NCBI GenBank assembly: GCA_031213475.1
Contig: JARUPZ010000012.1
Location: forward strand, 6,236,878-6,300,877
DNA from: Nereocystis luetkeana
Taxonomy: Eukaryota > Sar > Phaeophyceae > Laminariales > Laminariaceae
Reading direction: 5' to 3'
Length of the DNA stretch: 64,000 nt
Below, piece by piece: positions 1 through 11,390 of this stretch. Within the stretch, counting starts at the first letter, position 1; every line of letters begins with the position of its first letter. The notes below the pieces were generated by a model. The model made no database searches. It saw nothing but the letters and a program-made list of their open reading frames with translations, and was not told where the DNA came from. The position numbers and the translations under genes were made by a program.

Positions 1-226
1 AAAAAACAGCTTGGGAGTAGCAACGGCGGCCCAGCAACGTTTCGGCGGCAGAGTTGACAGCGGTGCCACCACTGCCAGCCCACGACTGCAAGCAGCAGCA
101 CAGCAAGCGGCAGCTAGCAAGCGCTAGCCGCAGCTAGAGGCAGCTTGAGCAACAAAAATAAACAGCGTCAGCACCAGCACCAGCAAGCACCAGCACCAGC
201 ACCAGCCAGCTTCCCTTTTTGGATTG

Positions 227-264
<38 letters not shown>

Positions 265-1091
265 GCTCAGCCTACGCACGCCACAGCGCCGGCGGGCTCC
301 GCTCCGCCGCTGCTGCTGCTGCTGCTGCTGCTGCAGTGTGGTGGAATCGAAATGATACACGAGCTGTCGCGCTCTGTGCGAGCACGAGTACGAGTACGAG
401 TGTGATGCGAGTCCTTTTTTGGAACGAAGCATCCTCCACGTCGTCACCAAGTACGCGAAAGCGTGTACCCTACGTAGCAGCGGCGGCGGCCCGCTGGCAC
501 AATCCAACGCCGCTCGTGCGCGCTATACTCAAGCTACACCTCTCGAGCCTCTGTGCTCCCAGCGGTTGTCGTGATGCGTACAGCAAGCAGCATGGTGGCA
601 TGGAAGATGCTCGGTGTTTTGATCCTTCGAGATTTGAGATGATGCGTTTTGCGTCGGGATGATGCTCGGTGCGTGTAGGCCAATGAGACAGAGAGCCAAA
701 AGTTACCGTAACTTTTGATGAAATCCTGACTTCGTTGAAGTACTTTTTCGCGTTTTTTCAGAAATTTACCTCAAAAAGTGTTACCTCGGGAGAATTTTTG
801 GAGAAGTAAAAGTAAAAAATAAATAAATCGCAAACACTCAAATGACAATAATAGATCATCGACTTACTGTAAGTCCTTCACGTGCAGATCCAACCCAGGG
901 AACGCATGCCACCACTACAGCTGAAGCACGTACGAGATCATGCCGAATCATACAGCTCCCACCCTTCAACATGAGCTAGATCATACGAAGTAGTACTGTA
1001 GTACATATCAGATCAGGAACTTATCTGCCCTGAAAGGTCTTTACTGTAGTACACAGATCAGATCAGGAACTTATTTGCCCTGAAAGGTCTT

Positions 1092-1250
1092 TTGACCCTT
1101 TTAGGGCAAACCGCAGTCCCGTTTTACGGGACAAACCAGTCAGATACTACTAATAAGTAGTTCGTCCCCGAAAACGGGACTGCAGTTTTTGTCCCAAAAG
1201 GGTCAAGTAGATTTTAGAACCGCAGTCCAGTTTTTGGGGACAAGCAGAGC
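1092..1250. mobile_element. MITE-2 copy plus half copy
   Basis: Palindromic element with arms around CCGCAGTCCCGTTTTGGGGA. One full copy (1092-1206) is followed by a left-arm-only copy (1211-1250). Confidence 0.7.
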
Positions 1251-1487
1251 TGTAACAGCCCCCCACCCCCACCCCCACCCCCCTCCATCGGGTTGTCGTA
1301 GAAACAAAAGTGCCGTGTCTACGTACCGTCAGTGCGCACGCAACAGGTATTGTGGAAGCGTCCTTCGTCTTGGACGCTGTCTCACCCACACCTCTCAATG
1401 CGCGGAAAAGCAGTCGGAAGCCAGCTGCAGCTACCTGGTACCAGGGTATATAATAAACGCTGGAGAGGGGCAACTCTATAAATATCG

Positions 1488-1598
1488 TATTAACCCCTTT
1501 AGAACTCCAGTCCCGTTTTGGGGACACGCCAGTCAATTTCCAAGTAGTTTGTCCCAAATTGTCCCCAAAAACGGGACTGCGGTTCTAAAAGGATTAAC
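1488..1598. mobile_element. MITE-2 copy
   Basis: TTAACCCCTTTAGAACTCC to GGTTCTAAAAGGATTAA; TTAA at both edges. Confidence 0.8.
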
Positions 1599-1738
1599 CC
1601 CTTGACAGCTGCAAAAATTATCTGCTGTACCTCGGTTTCCAACAAGTTTGACACACGAAACGTGGGTGCTGTTTCCAAAAACACGGAGTACCTCAGCTCC
1701 TGCCCCCCCCTCCCTTTGACCGCCCCCTTCCACTCCCC

Positions 1739-1993
1739 ATGGAGGAGTTTGATACACTATTAATAGATAGCAACAAGAAAACTATCGCTATCCTAGGAGA
1801 TAGATGGTGGCCACAGGCGGCCAAACAGGAAGGGGATGCGATTAGCAAGAAGTTGTTATGTAACATATGGAAACAACGTATTGAGGGCCCTAATGTTGGA
1901 GGTGTCTCTATTGGGAGTTGAAACGGTGCTCCGTCTCGAAGGGGGTGCGTGGTCAGTGGTCAAATGACTAAGGCAAGCAGCAAATGAGTACGC
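1739..1993 (+). mobile_element. LINE family A 3' fragment
   Basis: Starts at MEEFDTLL and keeps [14 protein letters not shown]. Relative to the two long copies it has six extra bases (TTAATA) at 1757-1763, next to the TA of CACTAGATAGC. Confidence 0.85.
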
Positions 1994-2419
1994 CCCCGCC
2001 CCCCTCCCCCCCCACTTCCTCCCTCCTCCCTTTTACCGTCCCCTTCAACCACCCCCTTGTACGGTCCCGCCCTACCCCCGTCCTCCTTCCCTTTCTCCTC
2101 CTACCCCCTCACTCCTTTTCCCGCCTCCTGCTACCCCTTCCCCCTCTATTTTTCCTCCTCCTCCTGCACCCCCCCCCCTCCTCGCCTCCCTTCCCTCCCT
2201 TTTCTCGCCTCCTCCCACCCCCCCCCCCCCCTCTCTTTTCCCGTCCCCTCCTCCCCACCCCCCTCCCTCCCGTTTTCCACCCCCTCCTACCCCCCCCCCC
2301 CCCCCTCTCTCTTTCCGTTTCCTCCTACTCCCCCCTTACCGCTTCCTGCTACCCTCCGTCCCCTTCCGTTTACCCTTTTACCGCCTCCTTCTACCCCCTG
2401 TCTCCGGTCTCAGCCCGCA

Positions 2420-2560
2420 ATGCTCTTCGGCGGGGGCGGAGCCAAGCCCGCGGAAGGCGCCGGCGGCGACAAGAAGGACGGGGGCTTCAACATGGGGAAC
2501 ATGATGGAGGGGCTCAAGAAGGCCAACGAGATCGGCCAGAAGACCAAGGACTTGCAAAAG
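2420..2560 (+). CDS. ybaB: YbaB-like protein, exon 1
   Basis: 47 codons from ATG to AAG before GTCAGG. Encodes the Gly-rich N-terminus and first helix (NMMEGLKKANEIGQKTKDLQK). An acceptor-like CTCAG at 2407-2411 could make this an internal exon. Confidence 0.8.
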
Positions 2561-5500
2561 GTCAGGGCCGCTGTTTTATTTACCCAGCCAGTAGTGGTCC
2601 CTCTATACGAGTGCCGCCATGTGCCCGCCGGGATTGCCGGCCCTGCAAAGCGCCAACCGGCACCTACTCTCGGCATGCTGCCACTATTGCGGGGGGGCAT
2701 AGTAAATAGGACCTACGGCAAACACAAAAATCTACCTGGAATGTATTTACCTTTTTTTCTAACAATTTTTTGGTCCTATTAACTATGGTCCCCCGTAATA
2801 CTGCAGTAGCTTGTTCCAATATGTGACCGACGGTTTCACGGGCTGTGTGTAGCGGCCAGCCGGCACTAAAGAAGGACCGCTTCTGTGAGTAGTTTTGTTC
2901 GTTAAAAATATATAGCAGTGTCTCCTCGGACATCTAGGTGATGATCTATCTGTCTGTCTACTGTAGATCATCCAGTTCCCTCACCTGCCTTTCTTGTGAG
3001 AGGTTATGCAGGATCTGCATAGTAGCAGATCCCAACCCAGGAAACCTGCGGTAGATACGTAGACCAATGCTCGGATTGTATACGGGTCCCACCCGGCGAA
3101 CATGATCTAGATCATATCGTACAAGATCGAGAGTAGATTATCTGTCTTCCTTGAAAGATCTAGATAATGATTTGTAGATTATCTGTACATGATCTGTACT
3201 GTACATGATCTGTCCTAGGTGTGAGCTGCTATAGTGGCATGGCTAAGGTGCTAAATTGGAAATTCTCTAAAGCCAAGATCGGCTAACAGGTAGATTTGTT
3301 TTACAAGCTTTTGTTCTCAACTCTCGCTAATTCAACGATTTTTTTGTTTTTTTCTGCCAAAGTTCCACAAACTTGCCGAAACGAAGTTTTTTTTCGGGGG
3401 GAGGGGGTAATATTCTCCAAACAAAAACGGTTGGCGAGAAAACTTCCACATTTAGCCAATCCCAAGAAAATAATAAACTTGCCAATTCTGGCAAACTGTT
3501 TGCCAAATAGTGTAGGTAAAACCCCCCGGCCCTAAGAAGTCTACGCAGCGGGTATAAACGCAGGGCATACGTATTCCGAAGTATATGCGTATATACGAAG
3601 TATATGACCAACATTTTGTTTGTTTTGTTTTTCCTTAGTATTTTTCCCGAGTGAAAACAACAACAGCAACAACAACAACAACAACAGCAACAACAACAAC
3701 AAAAACGGGTGTGTGGGGGGGGGGTGACCATGGCAGGGATGGCTAGCGTCGGCTACCATACGAAGAAGCCCAGGCTGCCACACGGAGGGGGTGATATCAG
3801 GAAAGTGTGTCCTTGGTGCGTCACGTGAGGATATGAACGAGACGCGCGTAGCATGCGCAGTGGACAAGTGCACTGATGTGTGCACTACTGCAGCACTCTA
3901 TTCTCCCTGTAGAGAAACGCTGCACACCTCAGAGAGATCATCGCTTCCTACTTGATGATCTACAGCCGAAGGTTCCTGATCTCTTATGATCTGTATGATC
4001 TGTATGATCTATATGTCGCTCATGTTGCCGGGTGGGGGCCATGTGTCCTGAATGATCCGTATTTATTTATTTCTATATATATATGCGTATCCACATATAT
4101 GCGTATAGATAGGGCAGTTTTCCTGGGTTGGGCCTTCAGTGCAAACCGACCCCGCACAAGATAGGTATCCGTGCGGCAGGTTAGGATAGATCTATTAATA
4201 GATGATCGACAGATATATCATGATTTGCTGTGTATCATAGATCGTGATCTGTCTGGCTTGTGAATACTACAGCAGTAGGAAACAACTGTGTTTTGGTTCT
4301 CCAGTATAGATATAAAAGTAGTGGCTAGAACAGAACAAGGAGGGAGAGGAGGCTTAGTGGGGCGCACAAGTCTCGCACGTGACCCTTGTAGGGCAAACTG
4401 CTGTCAGTCCCGTTTTGGGGACGAATAACCGAACTCTACCTGGTGAGTAGCTTGCCCCCCAAAACGTTTTGGGGACAAAGCACTCAAAAATTCTACCTGG
4501 TAAGTAGCTCGTTCCCAAAAACGTTTTATTTTGAGTAGCTTATCCCCAAAACGTTTTGGGGACGAAGCACTCAAATTCTATCTGACTATTAATAGTAGTC
4601 TGTCCCCTTCACGGGACTGTGGTAGCTATCTAACTGTGAAAATAATTTTATAGAGCAGTGATATTTTTTGCCGCTCTTGTCCCGACACATGAAGGACATT
4701 TTTATACTATTATTGTACTGACTGAGTAAGTACAAAAGGTATTTATATTTCGGGACAGGGTGGAAATCGTTATGAGCGAGTACGAGTACGAGTACGAGTG
4801 TTTTAGTTTTAGTTTTACTCGCAGCGCCAAAAGGTAGGGGCCCCTTGTGAAAATTGCCGAAGCTTCAATCAAGCCTACGACCGAAGAGCGACCGATCGAC
4901 CGACCGACCGCGTTATAGTCTGGGGGAAAGAAAGAAATCGGGACTGTTGGCTGGCTGTTTTTACCCGAACGAATTTTTCCCACAAAAGGCATCCAGGTTG
5001 ACGGCAGTTACAAACGTCCTGCTGCGCGTGTTCCTGCTGTATTACTAGTGACAGCTAGCTGTGCCATCGTGCGTACGTACGTACGCACGTACGTACAGTG
5101 TTCGTGCACCGTATCGTTACCGCACGCCATGACACCTTTACTATCAGTAGCATTGTGCACGGTCAGGGGTGTCACGGGTGCGTCATGCAAATCATACAAA
5201 TCATACAAATCATACAAATCATATCATACATATCATATACATCATGCAAATATTACAAATCGCACCCGATAAATGCAGTGCACACGTTTACGAGTATTCA
5301 CACGAAGTACACACTTATATATACGTACATACCGCCATGTAACTCGTGCTTGCAAATCGTGCAAATCATATCATACGTACACGCCAAGTACAATGCACTT
5401 TTTTACAAGTGTTTATATATACCTGGTACGAAGTACACATTCATACATACGTACCACCATGCAAGTCGAACAAACCATGCAAATCATGTCATCCATTAGC

Positions 5501-8303
5501 AAATCGTACAAATCATGTAAATCATGTGATTAATTGCCACAGCATACTTTTCATTCAAATAATACGAACCGTACCCGCCACATGCAGTGCAAATTACGAG
5601 TATGTACATACACAAAGTACACATTCATAAGTACCAGCGTGCAAATCATGCAAATCGTATCATACATACGCAAATCATACAAATCATGCAAATGCTACAG
5701 ATCGTACCCGCCGAATGCGTTGCACACCACGAGTATTTATACGAAGTACAAATTCATACGTACCGGTGCCCGTCAAGCAAATCATGAACTTCGTGTACCG
5801 TACACACCGTACGTCGAAAGTACTGAGGTTATAACAACGGTCGTGACGGATGGTTGTTGGTGGTGTTTTCCTTGTCGTTGCTGTTGATTTTGATGTTGTT
5901 ATTTTGTTGTTAGTTTATTAGTGCTGTCGCTGCGGTTGCTGCGGTTGCTGTTGATGTTGATGTTGAAGCGTTGTTGCTGTTGTCGCTGCTGCTGCTGCTG
6001 CTGTTGCTCTTGCTGCTGCTACTCCTCCTGCATACGCCTATACCACTCGCGACCGCTTTTCCTTACATTTTTGCCGCTGCGAACACCGACCACCGCAATC
6101 CAACCCTGCCCAACGCAACCCAACCCAACCCATCCTATTCCAACCCAACCCAACCCAACCTAACCCAACCCAACCAACCCAACCCAACCCAACCCAACCC
6201 AACCCAACCCAACCCAACCCAACCCAACCCAACCCAACCCAACCCAACCCAACCCAACCCAACCCAACCCAACCCAACCCAACCCAACCCATCCCATCCC
6301 AACCCACCCCACCTCACCCCACCCCACCCTACCGAACCCAACCCAACCCCCCCTCACCCCTCCCAACAGGACCTTGAGGGCCTCCGGGTGGAGGGCTCCT
6401 CCCCTTGCGGTATGGTGAAGGTCACCCTTACTGGGCAGCAGATGCCGGTGTCCTGCGACATCAGCGACGAGGCCATGGCGGAGGGCGCCAAGGTCGTGGG
6501 CGAGAAGGTGCGAGGGGGGAGAGGATGGGGCGGGGGGAGGGGGTGGGGGTGGGGGGGGGAGGGGTGCACTCATGTCATGCATGCCCGTACTCGTATGAGC
6601 ATAGATAGACCCTCGCACGCCGACGGTGGCGGGGACGGAACACTTGGGTTTTTTTTTCACCGACCGAGTCAGTCAGACATTGCTTGTTGCGCACCGAACG
6701 AAGCGCCGCAAGACCGGTGGGGGGGGCGAGTCACGTGAAGGGTGGGCTACATCCTCTACTGAGAACCGCTTATGAGGCGGACTTTTTTCTTGCACATGAG
6801 ATGACAGCGTCGAATTCGTTGATGACGGAGTTAGAAGGGGGGGGGGGGGGGGGGAAGGATAAGGTAGTGGGGAGGGGGTGGGGGGGGGGGGGATGATTTC
6901 GGGGGAGGGGAAAGCGGGGTGGGGTGGGTGGGGGGGGCTGGGGGGAAGATTTTGGGGCCAGCTGCGCGCGAGTTGGAGGGGATTGGGGGTAGGTTCAGAT
7001 CTTGCAGGCTGTGAGAGGTTGGTCGCGGTGCCTCCTTTTGGTCCGCTCCGCCCCTCTCTCGGTGTCTACGTACGGTGTTAAATTTGTCGAGTGAGCACGT
7101 GTGACGCGTTTTTTAGGGGGGGGGGGGGCAGCGCTGTCGGTGTGAAGATTCAGATTGTCGAGGCGCGGGGTGGGGTGGGACCCCCTCCCCCGTCCTTTTC
7201 AGCTTCCGCAGTCTGCCGCGGGATTAAATACTTGACGAACACACGCTACGTACTGCCTCCTGTTACATTTGTGGACTTGATGGTGTTGCCTTGTTTTTGC
7301 GGCTGCTGCACTCATGTTTCTTGGGACAAAGTTTCGCACGTGGATACAGTATTGCAGTCAGAATCAGCTTTGGGATTTTGTTGAACGGTAATGCAATGGG
7401 TTCAGCCTTGAGGTTAGCAAACAAAAGTAGAGCGGTTCCATCGATAGGATATTGCCGTTCACAACCCCCTCCTCTATTCTCCTTAGCTCTGGAGTTTTGT
7501 GTCTTGAATTGAGCACACAACGCGGTTAACTTTGTTGTTGCAACCCTCCCTTACGAGCGCGCCCCCCCCCACAGTTCTGTCTCGAGAGGGGTGCGTGCTC
7601 CGCGATCAAACTACCAAGGCAAACAACAAATAAGTACGCCCCCCCTGCCCCCCCCCCCCCCCCCCCCACGCTTCCTCTCCCCGCCCCCGCCCCCTCCCTG
7701 CCTCCCTCTCTTGTGTCTCCCCCCCCGAAAAAAAACGTATCAAGCGCCCAAGTAGTCTCTCTAATAGGAGTAGGAACGGTGCTCCGTCTCGAGATGGATG
7801 CGTGGTCAATGGTGAAATGACTTATGCAAGCAGTTAATGAGTACCCCACCCTCTTCCTCTCCCCGCCCCCCCCGACCCTTTTTCGTCCCGCCCCCCCCAT
7901 CCTCTGCGAGGGTCTATGGTCATACGACTACGGCCATGCATGAGATCGAGTACTTATTTCCTATCGAGTACACCCCCCCCCCCCCCCCCCCATCCTCTCC
8001 TGCTCCGTCTCGAAAGGGATGCGTGGTCAATGGTCAAATGACTAAGGCAAGCAACAAATGAGTACGCCCCCCCCCCCCCCCCCCCATCCTCTCCTGTTCT
8101 TGTCCCCTCCTGCCCCCCCCCCCCTCCCCTCACCCCCACCTCCCCTCTTCCCAACCCTTAACGCCTACGTAAACCAGGTGGCGGCGGCCATGACCACGGC
8201 GCACCAGGAGTCTCTGCAGGTGATGTCTAAGAGGCTGGCCGAGCTTTACTCCGAGATGGGCCTTCCCGTCGGGGCGGGCGGTGGTATGCCCGGACAGAAG
8301 TAA
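2420..8303 (+). CDS. ybaB: YbaB/EbfC family nucleoid-associated protein (three exons)
   Basis: The three exons (2420-2560, 6370-6507, 8178-8303) join in phase 0 to about 134 residues, close to the usual length of bacterial and organellar YbaB/EbfC proteins. These are small dimeric DNA-binding proteins; plant plastid members also affect thylakoid protein targeting. Visible family features are a Gly-rich start with GGFNMGNMMEGLKKA, a helix ending in TKDLQK, the central segment GMVKVTLTGQQMPVSCDIS followed by an acidic stretch, and the C-terminal helix with AHQESLQVMSKRLAELYSEM. Splice sites are AAG|GTCAGG, AACAG|GAC, AAG|GTGCGA and CCAG|GTG. The ATG at 2420 gives a mature-like start. The reading frame stays open upstream and a CTCAG lies 6 bases before the ATG, so an upstream exon with a transit peptide is possible; plastid or mitochondrial location is inferred only. 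Confidence 0.85.
2685..2800 (+). mobile_element. MITE-1 copy
   Basis: About 110-bp non-autonomous DNA element with TIRs close to TATTACGGGGGACCATAGT and TA at both borders. Here the left end reads TATTGCGGGGGGGCATAGT. Lies in YbaB intron 1. Confidence 0.85.
2940..3215 (+). repeat. GATC-rich dispersed repeat
   Basis: Landmarks TAGATCATCCAGTTCCC, GCAGATCCCAACCCAGG, GTCCCACCCGGCGAACATG and CTAGATCAT. Related pieces at 0.87, 10.1, 20.3, 29.1, 30.95 and 47.8 kb. Confidence 0.6.
4381..4622. mobile_element. MITE-2 compound copy
   Basis: Three partial palindromes in a row. Two centres read TCTACCTGGT(A/G)AGTAGC where a plain copy (46.3 kb) reads TTCTAAGTAG; the third holds CTATTAATAGTAG. Confidence 0.75.
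5170..5790 (+). repeat. CAAATCATA microsatellite and higher-order repeat
   Basis: AAATCATAC units nest in longer units that repeat TGCAGTGCA, TTTACGAGTAT, ACGAAGTACACA and CAAATCATGCAAATC at 117-191 base intervals. Confidence 0.7.
6107..6350 (+). repeat. AACCC pentamer array
   Basis: About 240 bases of almost uninterrupted AACCC, ending about 20 bases before the YbaB exon 2 acceptor. Confidence 0.95.
6370..6507 (+). CDS. ybaB: YbaB-like protein, exon 2
   Basis: 46 codons, phase 0 at both ends. Encodes the beta-sheet core (GMVKVTLTGQQMPVSCDIS) and the start of the C-terminal helix. The acceptor CCCAACAG directly follows the AACCC pentamer array of the intron. Confidence 0.85.
6560..6830 (-). 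mobile_element. Family B diverged copy
   Basis: Reads ACCGCCTCATAAGCGG (as CCGCTTATGAGGCGG at 6768) through the middle to CATGCATGACATGAG next to a G-run. Middle part strongly diverged. Confidence 0.5.
7570..7640 (+). mobile_element. LINE family A 3' end
   Basis: About 70 bases from CTGTCTCGAGAGGGGTGCG to AAGTACG, followed by a C-run; diverged. Confidence 0.65.
7757..7847 (+). mobile_element. LINE family A 3' end
   Basis: From AATAGGAGTAGGAACGGTGC to GAGTACC. Lies in the C-tail region of the previous copy. Confidence 0.7.
7906..7990 (+). mobile_element. Family B 3' end
   Basis: GCGAGGGTCTATGGTCATAC to CTATCGAGTACACC plus C-run, between two family A tails. Confidence 0.65.
7998..8072 (+). 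mobile_element. LINE family A 3' end
   Basis: Near-consensus last 60 bases plus C-run. Follows a family B tail at 7906-7990, so four retroelement tails stand in tandem in this intron. Confidence 0.75.
8178..8303 (+). CDS. ybaB: YbaB-like protein, exon 3 and stop
   Basis: 41 codons plus TAA at 8301-8303. Encodes the C-terminal helix (AAAMTTAHQESLQVMSKRL) and the tail GLPVGAGGGMPGQK. The acceptor used is AAACCAG|GTG. Reading through the preceding AACGCCTACGTAAACCAG would add six plausible residues, so this boundary is slightly uncertain. Confidence 0.8.
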   Translation: MAAAMTTAHQESLQVMSKRLAELYSEMGLPVGAGGGMPGQK

Positions 8304-9950
8304 CGCGTCAAGTCACACACGCACTACAACACCCGGGTGATAAGAAGGATAACACACGCACACCTCTTGGGCGAATTTCGAGGCCTGGCTTTCTCGCGAC
8401 AAATGGGAAAGAGGTTGCAAATCAAACCCCGAGCGAGGCATGCGTCTGCGATGGAAAATGTCTCGTCGAGCCCTTTTCCAAAGGTCGCCGTTTTCCTGAC
8501 GGTGCGTGCTCTCCTGGGTTTCGGAAAAAGCTCGGCTCGGAATTTTGTCCCAGGGGGTGTTACGCTATCACCCGTGTGATACGGTATACCGTACGTGGCT
8601 GTTTTTTGCAGCCCCCTCCCCCCCCCCCCCCCATCCCCCGACCCCGACCCGCTTTAGGCAACGTTCGCTGGAGCTTGTTGGGCGGAAGTACGGCGCACGA
8701 CAGACGCACCGCACAGCCAACCAAAAAAAAATAGCATTACCCGCTGTGTTTGTTTTGATATCGCTTGCGGTCAGGTGCAGGTGTTGGCGTGGGAGAGGCA
8801 GGGTCGGAGGCGCCGTGGGTGGTGGTGGTGGTGGTTGGGGGGGGGGGGGGGGGGATTATTGAGCGTGGAGAGTTGGGGCGGGGGGGGGGGGGGTTGTCGG
8901 CGGTCGGTTTGCGCCTTGCGTGCGTCCGCCTCGTGCCTGGCGTTGCCTCGCTGTGCCTTGCCTTGACAGTGACACTCATCCGCGCATTGCAGGCGCTTCT
9001 TTCGCCGGCGTAAGCAGTGTGTCGTTTTTCATTTAATCTCTTTTCTTTCTGCTCTTTGGGGGAAATAATTGAGAGTGCGTGGTATTGGGAAACGATTCGG
9101 TTAACTTCGGGAAGACGCTTTTCGTCGATGTCGTGGCTGCTCTCGCGCACCCCCCACCCTCTCCTCTCGCCTTCTCTAGTCCGAAGTGGTGGTGAACGTT
9201 GGGCTTCTCAGTGTCGAGGGGCCACAGGATCGGAGGGTGGGTTTCCGGGCGTGCGGAGGCGTTGCTTTGGTGCGAATATTGCAATTTCCGGCTGTTGTCC
9301 TGGGTAACAGCGCGCGCGTGTTCATCTTGCGCGGCGTTTTTTATCAGACTGGGGGGGGGGGGGGGGAAGGCGGGGCCTATGGACTAGTTATAACCCTTGC
9401 TACTGTGAACGCGATGAATTCTCAAGATATAATCCGACTCTGATCCCAAGCAAGACTGTCCTCCGAGACGTGGATGTTCTGAATGTCCTTGACGAAGCAC
9501 GGCCAATATCCCATATCCTCGCCCAGTACGACCACGAGTAGTACCGATGGCCAGCACGCAGGCGCTCCGTCTCAGCCAAACCCCGCCTGCTGGGGTGCCG
9601 TCTGTGCCAGTCCCGACTGGCCTCTCTCGTGACTCTCACCGAAATTACAACTGCGACGTCACCAAAAAAAGTAACCAAACTGAGAACAGCGCTCGAATGC
9701 ATTTCATCGAGGGCAATAACAATGGATGTTCTGGCCATGATATCCTCGTATATCCCTGTGCTGTACGCGGTGATACGCTTGGGAGAAGGGTGTTCCTGAG
9801 GAGGAATAACGTTAGTACTACACAGCAGTACCACGAACAGGGATCAAGGCGTTTTCCCGAGGTTTCGAAACCTTTTGACACCTAGGACAGATAGATCATC
9901 GATTATTACTTCCATGATCTGGATACTTCAAGGCAGATCTACTGTTGTAC

Positions 9951-10065
9951 TATTACGGGGGGGCATATTAGATAGGTCCTGCGGTAGACACAAAAACCTA
10001 TATATTTGGCTATTTTTACGAACAATATTTGGTCCTATTCACTATGGTCCCCCGTACCAGGTAAT
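9951..10065 (+). mobile_element. MITE-1 copy with CCAGGTA insertion in its right end
   Basis: The right TIR reads CCCCCGTA-CCAGGTA-ATA where other copies have CCCCCGTAATA. Confidence 0.8.
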
Positions 10066-10504
10066 ATATACCCCTGACCTTGTATGCTCTGCGTACAATA
10101 GCTCCATTTTTCCCGGTGGGACCCGTGTAGTCCGTGTGATCTACGTGCGAGATGTAGCACACCGTTTCCTGGGTTGGATCTGTATTGCCAACTGTATGCC
10201 GATCCTGCGCAACCTCTCACAAAACTGCAGGTGGCGAGGAACTTGATGTACAGAAGTAGGTCATGATCTGCGGGTCCGAGGTGTCACACTTGGAAAATAA
10301 AAAGTTTCTGGATCACCACGGCGTCCTTGCCGGGCGGCAGTTGAAGGATGATGAGTACGGAACTCGTCCTCTACGTTGTTCGTTGGGCACAATGCGTATA
10401 TACGTACACGTACGAGATGCGTGTAGCATCAGTCGTGCGCATACTTTTGTCCATTCCGCATTCTACCTCGAGGGACTATGTTATGCGCAAGGCAGTATGG
10501 ACCT

Positions 10505-10740
10505 AGGGGCCGTCTGCTCCTAGCAGGTTGATGCCTTTGGCTCTGCTCTGGTCACTCACACGAGGTGCTTGACGATGTTACAACATGTTGTATGCTCTTG
10601 TATTAGTTGCTGCTTGCCTCACCAGAAGTCTTCTGAATGAAGGGGCGAGGTGCTCATCAGAAAAGCAGGCGATAACGCCTGCCAGGTGTGATGAGGGGGC
10701 TATTGCTACAAACCAGAATGCCGCAACAGGGGAGAGGGGA
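10505..10740 (+). repeat. Dispersed repeat, copy 1 (empty site for MITE-1)
   Basis: About 215 bases (AGCAGGTTGATGCCTTTGGC to CGCAACAGGGGAGAGG) that recur at 11.39 kb. Confidence 0.85.
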
Positions 10741-10988
10741 TACCATAACACTAGCCCACCCTGAAGGGCCGTATGTGCTGATTCATAGAAAACACAGGCA
10801 TGAACAAAACCAATCCGGAGAATTCGGAGATTGGATCGAAGATGCCGCACTTCACAACCCACTCCGACACCTCTAGCTTGCAAGGCTGTACCCGATTACA
10901 CGTGGGCACTGCGAACTAGTGAAATCACGGTGTTGTTCAGGCACAAAAAAAAACTGCTACAAAAAAAAACTGCTAGTGGGCGTAGCTT

Positions 10989-11200
10989 GTGCCGACGCAC
11001 GAGCTGCGCGTCGGGCACGTCGTACATTTCGCGCGGAAGTTGATGCCCCCCACTCTGGCGTGTCCCGACAAGCCTGGCGGGCGTGCCGCCCTCCTTTTAG
11101 ACGAACCTACGCGAATCTACGCCCCGCTGCTTATGCGTCCGCGGATTATGCAAGCCTGCCATGCCAACGCCTCCTGCCACCAGAAAAAAAACAGACCTCG
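10989..11200 (+). mobile_element. Possible Ty3/gypsy-like LTR retrotransposon fossil, integrase-region fragment
   Basis: Short coding-like stretch with RIYAPLLMRPRIMQACHANA, resembling the zinc-binding start of gypsy-type integrases. No LTRs seen; clearly only a broken remnant. Age not estimable from one copy. Confidence 0.3.
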
Positions 11201-11281
11201 AGCAGTTGCCAAAAGCGTCTACGTAGTCGACGACGCCAGTGTCAAGTGTACGGCAGTATGGGCCTAGGGACCGGTTACTGC

Positions 11282-11390
11282 TATTACGGGGAACCATAGT
11301 AAGTAGGACTTATGGCGCAGACAAAAACCTATACATTTGCCTGTTTTTACTAACAATATTTGGTCATATTTACTATGGTCCCCCGAAATA
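11282..11390 (+). mobile_element. MITE-1 copy with paralogous empty site
   Basis: Inserted at the TA of CTCCTAGCAGGTTGATG, as the unoccupied duplicate at about 10512-10530 shows. Confidence 0.85.

Larger units (their letters stand above)
1..2419. other. 5' spacer with CAG/CTG repeats, MITE-2, LINE tail and a C/T-rich stretch
   Basis: CTG runs at about 232-262 and 309-333, MITE-2 copies at 1.09-1.6 kb, a family A LINE tail at 1.74 kb, then 1990-2410 almost pure C and T up to exon 1. An open frame ending at 662 (with VLFWNEASSTSSPSTRKR) might hold an upstream leader exon for the YbaB gene, but nothing confirms it. Confidence 0.5.

Noticed and set aside
124-662. Overlapping Gln/Ala/Leu-run frames on both strands
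   Set aside because: Created by CTG/CAG repeats; only the non-repeat end of the + frame could be real, without support.
5170-5790. CRISPR-like array of repeated units
   Set aside because: Units are contiguous degenerate microsatellites without unique spacers, and the genome is eukaryotic.
5971-6738. 255-codon frame of Q-P-N-P-T repeats including YbaB exon 2 sequence
   Set aside because: The AACCC array happens to be open and in frame with exon 2; a splice acceptor lies right at the family homology border.
9400-9834. 144-codon - strand open frame
   Set aside because: No recognisable family, no clear start context, and another frame (GEDMGYWPCFVKDIQN) looks equally coding-like over a short stretch; not enough to call.
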